Below, piece by piece: positions 16,566 to 25,580 of a DNA stretch of 64,000 bases (positions are counted from its first letter, which is position 1; every line of letters begins with the position of its first letter). A program made the position numbers and the translations under genes. The notes below the pieces were generated by a model, which saw only the letters and a list, made by a program, of their open reading frames with translations, searched no databases and was not told where the DNA came from. The stretch spans positions 248,001 to 312,000 of the forward strand of contig CAWJWO010000015.1 of the NCBI GenBank assembly GCA_963846585.1, in the 5' to 3' direction. Origin of the DNA: JAAUTT01 sp963846585. GTDB taxonomy: Bacteria > Bacteroidota > Bacteroidia > Bacteroidales > JAAUTT01.

Positions 16566-17462
16566 ATGTGGGTACTGCTTTCTATTCTTTCTGCATTTTT
16601 ACTTGGCATTTATGATATTTTTAAAAAATGGTCATTAAATGGCAATGCAGTAATACCTGTACTTTTTTTCAGTACTCTTACAGGCGGGCTTTTATTTGTT
16701 CCACTGGCTTGTTATTCTCATTTTCATCCGGAATTTTCAGGCAACATATTATATATTAGGCCACAACCTGCAGAAGCACATTTTTATTTTTTGCTAAAGT
16801 CGGTAATCGTAAGCTCATCATGGCTTTTAGCTTATTCAGCCATGAAAAATTTACCTGTTACTATTGCTTCTCCGATTAGATCTTCAGGGCCCTTGTGGAC
16901 ACTTACAGGTGCTATTATTTTTTTTGGAGAATCAATGAACCTTTGGCAATGGATAGGGATTCTTTTTACTATACTATGTTATTATTTTTTTTCTAAGGCA
17001 GGTAAAAAGGAAGGAATTTCATTTCGCTCAAATAAATGGGTACTATTCATGACCCTGGCTACGTTGATTGGATCATTCAGCGGATTATTCGATAAATATT
17101 TAATACGTCACTTTGACCGTTTGGCTATGCAGTGCTGGTACTCTGTATATATGGTATTAATAATCGGGTTAATTTTTTTATTTGCATGGTTATCAGGCAA
17201 ATTGAAAAATACTCCATTTAAATGGCGTTATAGTATAATATTGATTGGCCTGACTTTAATTGTGTCTGATCTATTATATTTCATTGCGTTATCAAAACCA
17301 GGAGCTTTAATCTCAGTAATTTCGACAGTTCGTCGTTCAGGTGTTATAGTATCATTTTCTCTTGGAGCATTGATTTTCCATGAACATAATATTAAAGAAA
17401 AAGCTTTGATATTGTTGGGTATTGTTGCAGGTATAGTAATTATTGCGTTTGCTTCTAATTAA
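16566..17462 (+). CDS. EamA/DMT-superfamily transporter
   Basis: A 298-residue membrane protein with about ten hydrophobic helices arranged as two EamA repeats. The first repeat runs from WVLLSILSAFLLGIYDIFKK to SPIRSSGPLWTLTGAIIFFG. The second runs from WVLFMTLATLIGSFSGLFDK to STVRRSGVIVSFSLGALIFH. The S-P-I-R-S-S and V-R-R-S-G motifs at equivalent positions mark the duplication. The transported solute is unknown. It starts 24 bp after the CoA-transferase gene, with a short CAACTAA heptad tract in the gap. Confidence 0.85.
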   Translation: MWVLLSILSAFLLGIYDIFKKWSLNGNAVIPVLFFSTLTGGLLFVPLACYSHFHPEFSGNILYIRPQPAEAHFYFLLKSVIVSSSWLLAYSAMKNLPVTIASPIRSSGPLWTLTGAIIFFGESMNLWQWIGILFTILCYYFFSKAGKKEGISFRSNKWVLFMTLATLIGSFSGLFDKYLIRHFDRLAMQCWYSVYMVLIIGLIFLFAWLSGKLKNTPFKWRYSIILIGLTLIVSDLLYFIALSKPGALISVISTVRRSGVIVSFSLGALIFHEHNIKEKALILLGIVAGIVIIAFASN

Positions 17463-17653
17463 TTGTTGACCGCTAAATTTGTTTTAAATATTCCTTTTTG
17501 TGAATTCAATATAAAATACTAACAACTAACAACCAACAACTATGTCCCAGGGTCAATTATTGAAAAAATATTTATATCTTCGGCACTATAAATATTCCGG
17601 CATAATTAACTTGATCAGATGATTAGATATTTTTATTTTTAATATTCTGCTAT

Positions 17654-18736
17654 ATGAGCATACCTGCAAAAATTAAAAATAATTACAAAACCTTTCTTAG
17701 GGTTGTAAGGGATAAAAACCGAAAATCATTATTAAAAATTTTTTCAGAAATAATTTACCTCCTGATATATTACAAATCTTTTCCAAATCATTATTTTTCG
17801 AGGTTTTTATTTAAAAAAGATAAATTAAATATCAAAGACTATATTCCAAATAAAAGGTTGCATAGCATTAAACCTAAATTTAATGACCATGAAGTAATTG
17901 ACGTAGTAGAGAATAAGTTATTTTTCGACATGTTTTACCGTCAGTTCAATATTCCTGTGCCAAATATACTTATGTATAATCATAAAAAAATGTTTGTTTC
18001 AGGAAGTAATACTATATATATAAATAATGTACAAGAATTTAAAACAGTTATTGAGGATTTAATTAAAAATCATACACCTGACGGAACATTGTTTATAAAG
18101 GCAACTTATGACTCTTATGGCGGTGATAAAGTATATAAGATCACTTTAGATCAGGTTGGGACAGATCCTGCATTAATTTCTGAGCTTTATTTTCAAGTAA
18201 TTAAAGCCGGATATTTATTTCAGGAGACTATAAAACAGCATCCGGAACTCGATAAATTAAATCCATCGTGTATTAATACCGTCAGGTTTGATACATTTAT
18301 TGACAATCAGGGGAAAACTGAAATAATTTCTGCTTTTCTCAGAATGAGCGCTAATAATCTATATGTCGATAACACTCACAAGGGAGGATGCTTTGTAGGT
18401 ATTGACCTTAATACAGGAAAACTGAAGAGGGAAGGTTTTATGGAGCTTAATAATCCTAATGGCGGTATTATTTTGGAACACCCTGTCACCCACATTGTGT
18501 TTGAAGGTTTCAATGTTCCTTATTTTAAAGAAGCGAAAGATTTAATGGTACGTGCAGCAAGCTATATGCCAGGTTTACGGCTTGTAGGCTGGGACATGGG
18601 AATTAGCGATTCAGGGCCTGTATTGATTGAAGGAAATTCAGATTATGGAATCATTGGTAACGATTTAACCGAAGGTGGATTTTTAACTAATCAGGTCTTC
18701 AGGAAAATTTGGGGAGAAATATACAATAAAAACTAA
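17654..18736 (+). CDS. sugar-transfer-associated ATP-grasp protein
   Basis: A 360-residue protein whose second half is an ATP-grasp fold: GTLFIKATYDSYGGDKVYKI, YLFQETIKQHPELDKLNPSC, NTVRFDTFIDNQGKTEIISA and GWDMGISDSGPVLIEGNSDY (metal/ATP-binding Asp, Glu and Asn). This is the pattern of the ATPgrasp_ST family found in surface-polysaccharide clusters. Such enzymes ligate carboxylates to amines using ATP; the substrate here is unknown. It is followed after 6 bp by a hexapeptide acyltransferase and then GtrA, suggesting an envelope-glycan operon. Confidence 0.85.
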   Translation: MSIPAKIKNNYKTFLRVVRDKNRKSLLKIFSEIIYLLIYYKSFPNHYFSRFLFKKDKLNIKDYIPNKRLHSIKPKFNDHEVIDVVENKLFFDMFYRQFNIPVPNILMYNHKKMFVSGSNTIYINNVQEFKTVIEDLIKNHTPDGTLFIKATYDSYGGDKVYKITLDQVGTDPALISELYFQVIKAGYLFQETIKQHPELDKLNPSCINTVRFDTFIDNQGKTEIISAFLRMSANNLYVDNTHKGGCFVGIDLNTGKLKREGFMELNNPNGGIILEHPVTHIVFEGFNVPYFKEAKDLMVRAASYMPGLRLVGWDMGISDSGPVLIEGNSDYGIIGNDLTEGGFLTNQVFRKIWGEIYNKN

Positions 18737-18742
18737 GCATTT

Positions 18743-19288
18743 ATGAGTATTATAAATGTTATTAAACGTATCAGAAGGGCACTCGTAAAATTCTTTTTTA
18801 AACATTTGAATAATAAATTCAGGGTATATGTTTGGAGAAAGATGGGCGTGAAAATTGGCGAAAGATGCAGGATAAGTTGTATGTCATTTTCTCCCGAATC
18901 ATATTTAATAGAATTAGGCGATGATGTAATTATTGCTGAGAATACCTTTTTAATAACACATGAAGGATCAGTATGCATATTTCATGACCAAAATCCTAAT
19001 ATCGACCTGTTTGGGAAAATAATTATAGGCAGCAACACTTTTGTAGGCATGAACTGTTTAATATTGCCAAACACTACTATAGGCAAAAACTGTATAATAG
19101 GATCAGGCTCGGTAGTAAGGGGTAAAATCCCTGATAATTCAGTAGTTATTGGCAACCCTGGAAAAATAATTACTACTACAGATGAGTACCGCAAAAATAT
19201 TTTTAAGAATCCTGCGCTTTATGAATATAAACTTTTAAGCGATAAAGAAAAAAAACGGGTTCTGCTTGATAAAATGGTTAAAAAATAA
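18743..19288 (+). CDS. hexapeptide-repeat acyltransferase (LbetaH)
   Basis: A 181-residue protein with left-handed beta-helix hexads: VYVWRKMGVKIGERCRI, LIELGDDVIIAENTFLITHE, IIIGSNTFVGMNCLILPNTT and IGKNCIIGSGSVVRGKIPDN, ending VVIGNPGKI. The NTFLITHE His is a likely catalytic base. This is the WbbJ/LacA-type O-acyltransferase subgroup that modifies sugars in cell-surface polysaccharides. An N-terminal basic/hydrophobic segment may touch the membrane. It is the second gene of the trio 17654-19871. Confidence 0.9.
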   Translation: MSIINVIKRIRRALVKFFFKHLNNKFRVYVWRKMGVKIGERCRISCMSFSPESYLIELGDDVIIAENTFLITHEGSVCIFHDQNPNIDLFGKIIIGSNTFVGMNCLILPNTTIGKNCIIGSGSVVRGKIPDNSVVIGNPGKIITTTDEYRKNIFKNPALYEYKLLSDKEKKRVLLDKMVKK

Positions 19289-19364
19289 GTTATAATGATT
19301 AATATAATTTAAATTTTTAATTTTTATTTTGTAATAAATTGTATTTAATAATTTTGATTAATTG

Positions 19365-19871
19365 ATGAATAAATACCTGATTAAATCCAAAACTACCATA
19401 ATAAATATTATAGATTGGTTTTATTCCCCGTTTCAAAAGTTTATTCCTATTGTAACATTCAGATATGCTGTTTGCGGGGGCGCAAATACAACATTTGACA
19501 TATTTTTATATTTTATTAGTTATAATTATATTCTAAAAAAAGGAATAGTTAACCTGTATGTTATATCAATAAGCCCTTATATAGCTGCATTTATGATGGT
19601 TTTCCCTATAACGTTCACTACAGGTTTTTTACTTTCTAAATATATAACCTTTACTGAATCCTTTTTACGAAGCAGGATACAACTGTTTAGATACGGTGTT
19701 ACCGTTGGCATTTGCATACTTTTAAATTATATCCTGTTAAAATTTTTCGTGGAATATTGTGGCATATACCCTACCCTATCAAAAATACTAACTACCATCA
19801 TTGTTGTATTTTATAGTTATTTTTCGCAAAAACATTTTTCATTTAAAACAGAGAAAGCCTATGGTAATTGA
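19365..19871 (+). CDS. GtrA-like membrane protein
   Basis: A 168-residue protein with four transmembrane helices and the GtrA signature FRYAVCGGANTTFDIFLYFI near residue 30, TFTTGFLLSKYITFTESFLR mid-protein and SYFSQKHFSFK at the end. GtrA proteins help move undecaprenyl-linked sugars or polysaccharide precursors across the inner membrane. The start is placed at ATG 19365 rather than the preceding in-frame TTG. It completes the polysaccharide trio; a heptad (ATTGAWT) tract follows the stop. Confidence 0.85.
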   Translation: MNKYLIKSKTTIINIIDWFYSPFQKFIPIVTFRYAVCGGANTTFDIFLYFISYNYILKKGIVNLYVISISPYIAAFMMVFPITFTTGFLLSKYITFTESFLRSRIQLFRYGVTVGICILLNYILLKFFVEYCGIYPTLSKILTTIIVVFYSYFSQKHFSFKTEKAYGN

Positions 19872-19908
19872 TTATTGAATATTGAATATTGATTATTGAT
19901 TATTGAAT
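19867..19908. repeat. heptanucleotide tract (ATTGATT/ATTGAAT)6
   Basis: Six consecutive 7-bp units with the central bases varying, between the convergent gtrA and dedA genes. The tract begins about 5 bp before the gtrA stop codon. Confidence 0.85.
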
Positions 19909-19937
19909 ACAAAATGTTAATATGCAATATTCAATTT

Positions 19938-20557
19938 TCAATTCTTCTTCCTGATTGCCTGAATTATCAGATAAATGACAAAAATCACTCCAATCACCAA
20001 TAAGCCATATGATATTTCCTTGAAATACTTGTTAAGTAATTGTTGTTGTGAATACAGAAAAAAGCCAAGTGATCCCAGAATAGTATTCCAGATTCCTGCA
20101 CCAAGCACTGTATACAGAATAAAATCTTTAATCGGCATCCTGGCAAGGCCTGCCGGTATTGAAATAAGATGCCTTATTCCAGGTACAAGCCGTCCTATAA
20201 ATGTTGAACTGCGTCCATGACTAATAAAATAATGTTCGGCCTTCTCAACCTTTTCAGGTGTTAACAGGCACATCCTTGCAAATCTGGTATTAGCAAATGC
20301 GTATACAATTTTCCTTCCCAGAAAATAGGACAATCCATAATTTATTAGTGAACCTGTTAATGCTCCAAGTGAACCAAAAAATATCACCAGGAATATATTC
20401 ATATCACCACCCGCAGCTTTCCAGGCAGCAGGAGGAATAATGAGTTCGGAGGGGGTAGAGGCAAAAAAGTACTTTCTATAGTCATCAATAGCATAATGGT
20501 AACATAACTCATATGTTGCATATACCATGAAATAATTGTATGAAAAAATTCCAGCAT
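19938..20557 (-). CDS. DedA-family membrane protein with a frameshift in a G5/C5 run
   Basis: DedA/VTT-domain protein: PSELIIPPAAWKAAGGDMN, FFGSLGALTGSLINYGLSYF, HGRSSTFIGRLVPGIRHLIS, IPAGLARMPIKDFI. The normal DedA N-terminus is read in another frame from ATG 20557: MLEFFHTIISWYMQHMSYVT, then IMLLMTIESTFLPLP. It joins the main frame only if the C5 run (20451-20455) changes length. As read, the in-frame upstream extension (to 20573) encodes a non-DedA sequence. The family (undecaprenyl-phosphate/lipid flippase-like) is secure. Whether the frameshift is real, phase-variable or a sequencing error is open. Confidence 0.8.
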
Positions 20558-20709
20558 AATAAATAGTTAACATAAGGCCGCAAAATTAACTATCTAATCC
20601 GAACCTGCAAATATTAAATAATTGTTATATTAATTCACAACATTATTTATTTAATTAATTAAAATGTATTAAGATTAATATTTTAAATTTAAAGTTTAAA
20701 TTGAATACT

Positions 20710-22644
20710 ATGATCCGGAATGTAATTTTATTACTATCCTTTACTGCAATTTCGCTTGGAACAAACATTGCTCAAAGTCAATTATCTTCAAAATCTTCAA
20801 AAGCAATAAAATTATACCAGGAAGCATTGGCAAATTATAATCTGCTTTATTACCGCGAGGCTATAAAAAATCTTAAATCTGCAATTGAAGCTGACAAAAA
20901 ATTCATTGAAGCATATATACTTATTGGTGAAATATCTATGGATAATGGACAGGAAAAGGAAGCAATCAGAGACTTTATTGAAAGCATTCAACTTAATCCC
21001 GATTTTTCTCCATCGGTTTATTTTAACCTTTCTCAACTTGAATTTAATAACGGAATATATGAAGATGCTTTGATTCATGTGAAAAAATTCCTATCCTATA
21101 CAATAATATCCGATAAATCAAAAAAATCGGCAGAAACACTTTTAAAAAGTTGCGAATTTGCAATTAAAGCGATAAAAAACCCTGTTCCGTTTAATCCAAT
21201 AAACTTAGGCCCAAACATAAATACAAAATATGATGAGTATTGGCCAAGTTTATCTGCAGATGAACAAACACTGATTTTTACAAGACAATTACCAAAAAAT
21301 CCTGATAAACCTTATGTTTTCTGGAACCTTCAGGAAGATTTTTATTTTTCAACTTTCGAAAATGGACAATGGACTACTGCACAACCTGTAGGACCTCCAA
21401 TAAATACTCCCGGAAATGAAGGGGCCCAGTCAATATCAGCCGATGGCAAATTTATGGTTTTTACAGGTTGTGGTCGGGAAGACGGATATGGCAGTTGTGA
21501 TTTGTATTTTTCTAAAAAACAAGGTGATGAATGGTCAGTTCCCCGGAATATGGGTCCACCAATAAACACTTCTGCCTGGGAAACAGAACCATCATTATCG
21601 GCCGATGGAAAAACACTTTATTTTACAAGTAACCGTCCAAACGGAAAGGGTGGCATGGATATTTGGAAAAGTACTTTAAATGATAACGGAACCTGGAGTG
21701 AACCCGTAAATCTGGGTGATAGTATTAATACTCCATTTGACGAAAAATCCCCATTTATACATCCGGACAATAAAACCCTTTATTTTTCATCTAATGGTTG
21801 GCCGGGTCTTGGACGCTTTGATTTATTCGTATCCCATAAAAAGGATGATAATAATTGGTCAACTCCTAAAAATTTAGGATATCCGATTAATACAAATTTT
21901 GATGAAGAAGGACTTATTGTGAATGCTAAAGGGAATAAGGCATATTATTCATCAACGCGTGAAGGCCAGGGAGGGCGCGATTTATTCTCATTTGAAATTT
22001 ATAATGAAATCCGTCCTGATCCGGTTTCGTATATGAAGGGCAAAGTTTTCGATGCCGAAACCAATTTTCCATTAAAAGCACATTTTGAATTAATAGACCT
22101 GAAATCAGATACTTTGGTTATGGATGCCTGGTCCGATGCTATTGACGGTTCATTTTTAATATGTATTCCCTCAGGAAAAGATTATGCTTTAAATGTTAAT
22201 AAAAAAGGATATTTATTTTATTCAGATCATTTCACTATGACAGTGGGTGATTTTACCAAACCATTTCTTAAAGATGTTCCTCTTCAGGTTATTAAGGTAG
22301 GTGAAAAAGTTATTATGAGAAATATTTTCTTCGATTTTGACTCTTATACCCTTAAAACTGAATCCAAATCAGAACTTGACAAACTATTGATATTCCTTAC
22401 GGATAACCCTAACCTTCAGATTGAAATAAGAGGACATACAGATAACACGGGCTCTGGCGAATATAATAAAAAGCTTTCTGAAAACCGTGCCTTAGCAGTA
22501 GTTGCTTATCTTATTAACAATAGTATTGATTCCAAAAGAATTACCAGTTCAGGTTATGGGGATACCCAGCCGATTGCAGATAACAATACTGAAGATGGAA
22601 GGGCCCTTAACCGAAGAACCGAGTTCAAAGTAATATCAAGGTGA
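20710..22644 (+). CDS. PorE-like TPR / beta-propeller / OmpA protein
   Basis: About 644 residues from ATG 20710 (an upstream in-frame TTG is less likely). Order: signal peptide (MIRNVILLLSFTAISLGT); TPR helices (~25-150: YQEALANYNLLYYREAIKNL); PD40/WD40-like blades with repeated ADGKTLYFTSNRPNGKGGMD-type motifs (~170-430); a carboxypeptidase-regulatory-like domain (~440-525: GKVFDAETNFPLKAHFELID); and an OmpA C-terminal peptidoglycan-binding domain (IEIRGHTDNTGSGEYNKKLS). This is the architecture of PorE, which anchors the type IX secretion machinery. Paralogues with the same layout exist, so PorE itself is not certain. Confidence 0.85.
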   Translation: MIRNVILLLSFTAISLGTNIAQSQLSSKSSKAIKLYQEALANYNLLYYREAIKNLKSAIEADKKFIEAYILIGEISMDNGQEKEAIRDFIESIQLNPDFSPSVYFNLSQLEFNNGIYEDALIHVKKFLSYTIISDKSKKSAETLLKSCEFAIKAIKNPVPFNPINLGPNINTKYDEYWPSLSADEQTLIFTRQLPKNPDKPYVFWNLQEDFYFSTFENGQWTTAQPVGPPINTPGNEGAQSISADGKFMVFTGCGREDGYGSCDLYFSKKQGDEWSVPRNMGPPINTSAWETEPSLSADGKTLYFTSNRPNGKGGMDIWKSTLNDNGTWSEPVNLGDSINTPFDEKSPFIHPDNKTLYFSSNGWPGLGRFDLFVSHKKDDNNWSTPKNLGYPINTNFDEEGLIVNAKGNKAYYSSTREGQGGRDLFSFEIYNEIRPDPVSYMKGKVFDAETNFPLKAHFELIDLKSDTLVMDAWSDAIDGSFLICIPSGKDYALNVNKKGYLFYSDHFTMTVGDFTKPFLKDVPLQVIKVGEKVIMRNIFFDFDSYTLKTESKSELDKLLIFLTDNPNLQIEIRGHTDNTGSGEYNKKLSENRALAVVAYLINNSIDSKRITSSGYGDTQPIADNNTEDGRALNRRTEFKVISR

Positions 22645-22665
22645 ATTTTATTTAAATTATGCATT

Positions 22666-23106
22666 ATGGCAACAAAGAAAATTGAATTAACAAACGAACA
22701 GTATCTTCTTCTTCTTAAATTGGTTTACCTTGGCAATTGGATGTCAAGTGCACATAAAGATAATACAGATCCATTATTAGATGATACTGAACAATATATT
22801 TATTCATTTGCTTCTTTATTCGGATATAATAATTCTATAGAATATGATAAATCGCTTAATAAATATTTCCCATCTTCAGAATTTGAAGAAGAAATGGAAA
22901 TTCCTGTTCAGGAATATGATGATTATACCTTTTGGGAAGAATTGTCCTGGAGGTTGGCCGATCGTGATTTTTTAAGGAAATACGACCAGGCTCAGATATT
23001 ATGTATGACGGCAGATGAAATACTAAGAGAAAAGAATACTATTGCTGACAGGTATTTTGAAGAGTTTGGTATTAACGGAGTCGAAAACCTTCATCTAAAT
23101 ATGTAG
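22666..23106 (+). CDS. conserved-looking protein of unknown function
   Basis: A 146-residue acidic, helical protein (IELTNEQYLLLLKLVYLGNW; DDYTFWEELSWRLADRDFLR; NTIADRYFEEFGINGVENLH). It has no signal peptide, membrane segment or catalytic motif that I recognise. Codon use and spacing (21 bp after the PorE-like gene) support a real gene, possibly co-transcribed with it. A 121-bp palindromic element begins at its stop codon. Confidence 0.6.
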   Translation: MATKKIELTNEQYLLLLKLVYLGNWMSSAHKDNTDPLLDDTEQYIYSFASLFGYNNSIEYDKSLNKYFPSSEFEEEMEIPVQEYDDYTFWEELSWRLADRDFLRKYDQAQILCMTADEILREKNTIADRYFEEFGINGVENLHLNM

Positions 23107-23226
23107 TGTTTGTTTATAAAGTCCGTAGCCTTCGTTACGCTCGTTTAAAAATAAGTCATTTACTATAGTAAACTCCTGATTTTTAAACTTCGCAAGCCTC
23201 GGCTACAAACTTTATAATCCAAACAC
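23106..23226. repeat. 121-bp palindromic repeat element, copy A
   Basis: The arms begin GTGTTTG and end CAAACAC. Further paired segments are TTATAAAGT/ACTTTATAA, GTAGCC/GGCTAC, TTTAAAAAT/ATTTTTAAA and TTTAC/GTAAA. A same-length copy lies at 34044-34164, and a half copy at 29041-29090. Differences between the copies keep the stem paired. Confidence 0.85.
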
Positions 23227-23308
23227 CCTGTTAATTAAGTAATATTCCATTATTAAAATAGTTTTTAGAATGTACAATAGTTAGTTTATAGTCAATAATA
23301 AAATAAAG

Positions 23309-24196
23309 ATGGAAGTAAACAGGAAAATTAATATTGGTTTGTTACAAATGTCTTGCGATAGCAATAAAGAAGCAAATCTTAAAAAAGCTGTTGAACAAAT
23401 AAGGATTGCAGCTGCAAATGGTGCAAATATCATTTGCTTACAGGAATTATTTGCTACACGGTATTTCTGTGATAAGGAAGATGCCTGTAATTTTTTAATG
23501 GCTGAAACCATTCCGGGCCCTACTATTGAATTAATGCAACAAGCTGCAATTGAATCTGAAGTTGTAATTATAGCTTCCATATTTGAAAAAAGGGCGCCGG
23601 GTCTTTATCACAATACTGCTTTGGTAATAAATGAAGAAGGCGTATTACTGGGATTTTACCGTAAAAATCATATTCCCGACGACCCCGGATTTTATGAGAA
23701 ATATTATTTTGCACAGGGGGATACAGGTTATAAAGTTTTTAATACCAAATTTGCAAATATTGGGGTGTTAATATGCTGGGACCAATGGTATCCGGAAGCC
23801 GCCAGGATAATAAGCATAATGGGTGCAGAAATAATTTTTTATCCTACTGCTATAGGTTGGGAACCAAATGAAAAAGAAGATATAAAAACAGAACAATTTC
23901 AAGCCTGGCAAACTATTCAACGAAGCCATGCCATTGCTAATTGTATACCTGTTGTTTCAGTTAACCGTGTCGGCAGAGAAGCTGACACAATTTTCTGGGG
24001 TGGATCGTTCGTTTCAAATCCTTTTGGTTCCATATTATATCAGGCTCCTTTCGATAAGGAAGAAACATTTGTTCAACAGGTAGACCTGGCCCAGACAGAT
24101 TATTATCGTTCTGTCTGGCCATTTATAAGGGACCGCAGGGTTGATACTTATGAGCCGATTTTACAACGATGGATTGATAAGAAAAATGAAGGTTAA
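23309..24196 (+). CDS. aguB: N-carbamoylputrescine amidase
   Basis: A 295-residue carbon-nitrogen hydrolase with the Glu-Lys-Cys triad in place: Glu in IICLQELFATRYFC, Lys in YRKNHIPDDPGFYEKYYF, Cys in GVLICWDQWYPEAARI. The QELFATRYFC and KNHIPDDPGFYEKYYF segments are specific to the AguB group. It hydrolyses N-carbamoylputrescine to putrescine, CO2 and ammonia. aguA follows 127 bp downstream, giving the two-step agmatine-to-putrescine route. Confidence 0.93.
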   Translation: MEVNRKINIGLLQMSCDSNKEANLKKAVEQIRIAAANGANIICLQELFATRYFCDKEDACNFLMAETIPGPTIELMQQAAIESEVVIIASIFEKRAPGLYHNTALVINEEGVLLGFYRKNHIPDDPGFYEKYYFAQGDTGYKVFNTKFANIGVLICWDQWYPEAARIISIMGAEIIFYPTAIGWEPNEKEDIKTEQFQAWQTIQRSHAIANCIPVVSVNRVGREADTIFWGGSFVSNPFGSILYQAPFDKEETFVQQVDLAQTDYYRSVWPFIRDRRVDTYEPILQRWIDKKNEG

Positions 24197-24292
24197 TTTG
24201 AAAATTTGAAAATGTGCAAATTTGAAAATTATTGACAAATTACTGATTACTAATGACAAATCGAATTTGAAAATTGGTTTTAGTAAATAAAT

Positions 24293-24320
24293 ATACAATA
24301 TTCAATTAACAATATTCAAT
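24293..24320. repeat. 14-bp (2 x 7) direct repeat abutting the aguA start
   Basis: ACAATATTCAATT occurs twice with a 14-bp period and ends within 4 bp of the aguA ATG. It belongs to the heptad-period class of intergenic repeats. Confidence 0.6.
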
Positions 24321-24323
24321 TTT

Positions 24324-25361
24324 ATGGCTACCCCTCTGGAACTTGGTTATTATTTTCCTGCAGAATGGGAAAAACATGAAGCTACCTGGCTTACCTGGCC
24401 ATATCTTGATGAATCATTTCCGGGTAAATTAGATAAAATCTATTATCCATATATTCAATTTATTAAGCTCCTTGTTGTGGGTGAAAAAGTTAGAATTAAT
24501 GTGCCGGATGAAAAAGAACCAGGCAAATTAAACTTATTACTTTTAGAAGCCGGTGTTGACATACAACAGGTAGAAACTTACCTGAATCCCTCCAATGATG
24601 TATGGTGCAGGGACCATGGACCTGCATTTGTTATTAACCCTAAGGCAAAAGAAAGGAAAGCTGTTGTCAACTGGGAATTTAATGCCTGGGGAAATAAATA
24701 TCCAGCTCAACTGGATAACCTTATTTCAGGGAGGATTGCTAAAATTTTTAATTTACCGGTTTTTAATCCGGGAATAGTTATCGAAGGCGGATCAATAGAA
24801 ACTAATGGCAATGGTACAATTCTTTCTACAACTTCATGCCTGTTAAATAAAAACAGGAATCCCAACCATACATTGCCTGAAATTGAACGATATTTATTTG
24901 ATTTTTATGGCGTAACACAGGTATTATGGCTTAATGAAGGTATTGCCGGAGATGATACTGATGGCCATATTGATGATATTGCCAGGTTTGTTAACAGTGA
25001 TACTGTATTAACTGTTATTGAAACTAATGAAAATGATGATAATTATGAAATTCTGCAGGCAAACTTGAAGAAATTAAAGACATTCAGATTATTAAATAAT
25101 AAACAATTGAATATAATTGAATTACCTATGCCGCATCCTGTCTTTTATGAAGGGAACAGATTACCAGCTTCCTATGCGAATTTTTATATTTCAAATCATT
25201 CGGTTATTGTTCCTACATTCAAATGCATCCTCGACGATGTTGCTTTAGATATAATATCATCTGCTTTTCCTGATCATGAAGTTGTTGGTATTGAATCTTC
25301 TGATATAGTTTCCGGCCTGGGAAGCTTCCATTGTTTAAGCCAACAGGAACCGGCGGTGTAG
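24324..25361 (+). CDS. aguA: agmatine deiminase
   Basis: A 345-residue agmatine/peptidylarginine-deiminase-fold enzyme: GYYFPAEWEKHEATWLTWPY at the N-terminus, DVWCRDHGPAFVI, IVIEGGSIETNGNGTIL, EGIAGDDTDGHIDDIARFVN, and the catalytic Cys337 in GLGSFHCLSQQEPAV. It converts agmatine to N-carbamoylputrescine and ammonia. Paired with aguB, it supplies putrescine. A carboxyspermidine-dehydrogenase-like gene at 45743 could use that putrescine. Confidence 0.95.
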   Translation: MATPLELGYYFPAEWEKHEATWLTWPYLDESFPGKLDKIYYPYIQFIKLLVVGEKVRINVPDEKEPGKLNLLLLEAGVDIQQVETYLNPSNDVWCRDHGPAFVINPKAKERKAVVNWEFNAWGNKYPAQLDNLISGRIAKIFNLPVFNPGIVIEGGSIETNGNGTILSTTSCLLNKNRNPNHTLPEIERYLFDFYGVTQVLWLNEGIAGDDTDGHIDDIARFVNSDTVLTVIETNENDDNYEILQANLKKLKTFRLLNNKQLNIIELPMPHPVFYEGNRLPASYANFYISNHSVIVPTFKCILDDVALDIISSAFPDHEVVGIESSDIVSGLGSFHCLSQQEPAV

Positions 25362-25566
25362 ATTACTGATTACTAATGCGAATTATGAGTTGAAAAATAT
25401 AAACCACAAAGATCACAAAGGTTTACACAAAGTAACGCAAAGGAACAAATTCTTTTGAATGATGAAATTTAGTATATTGATTGTTATATATCCTTTGTGT
25501 ACCTTAGTGATTGACTTAGTGTACCTTTGTGGTAAACCTAATTTTATAATTTAACTCTTAATTCAC

Positions 25567-25580
25567 ATTACTGATTACTG
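25567..25580. repeat. (ATTACTG)2 heptads directly before a start codon
   Basis: Two ATTACTG units end at 25580 and the ATG begins at 25581. Similar ATTACTG/ATTACTA words occur at 24240 and 25363. Confidence 0.6.
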
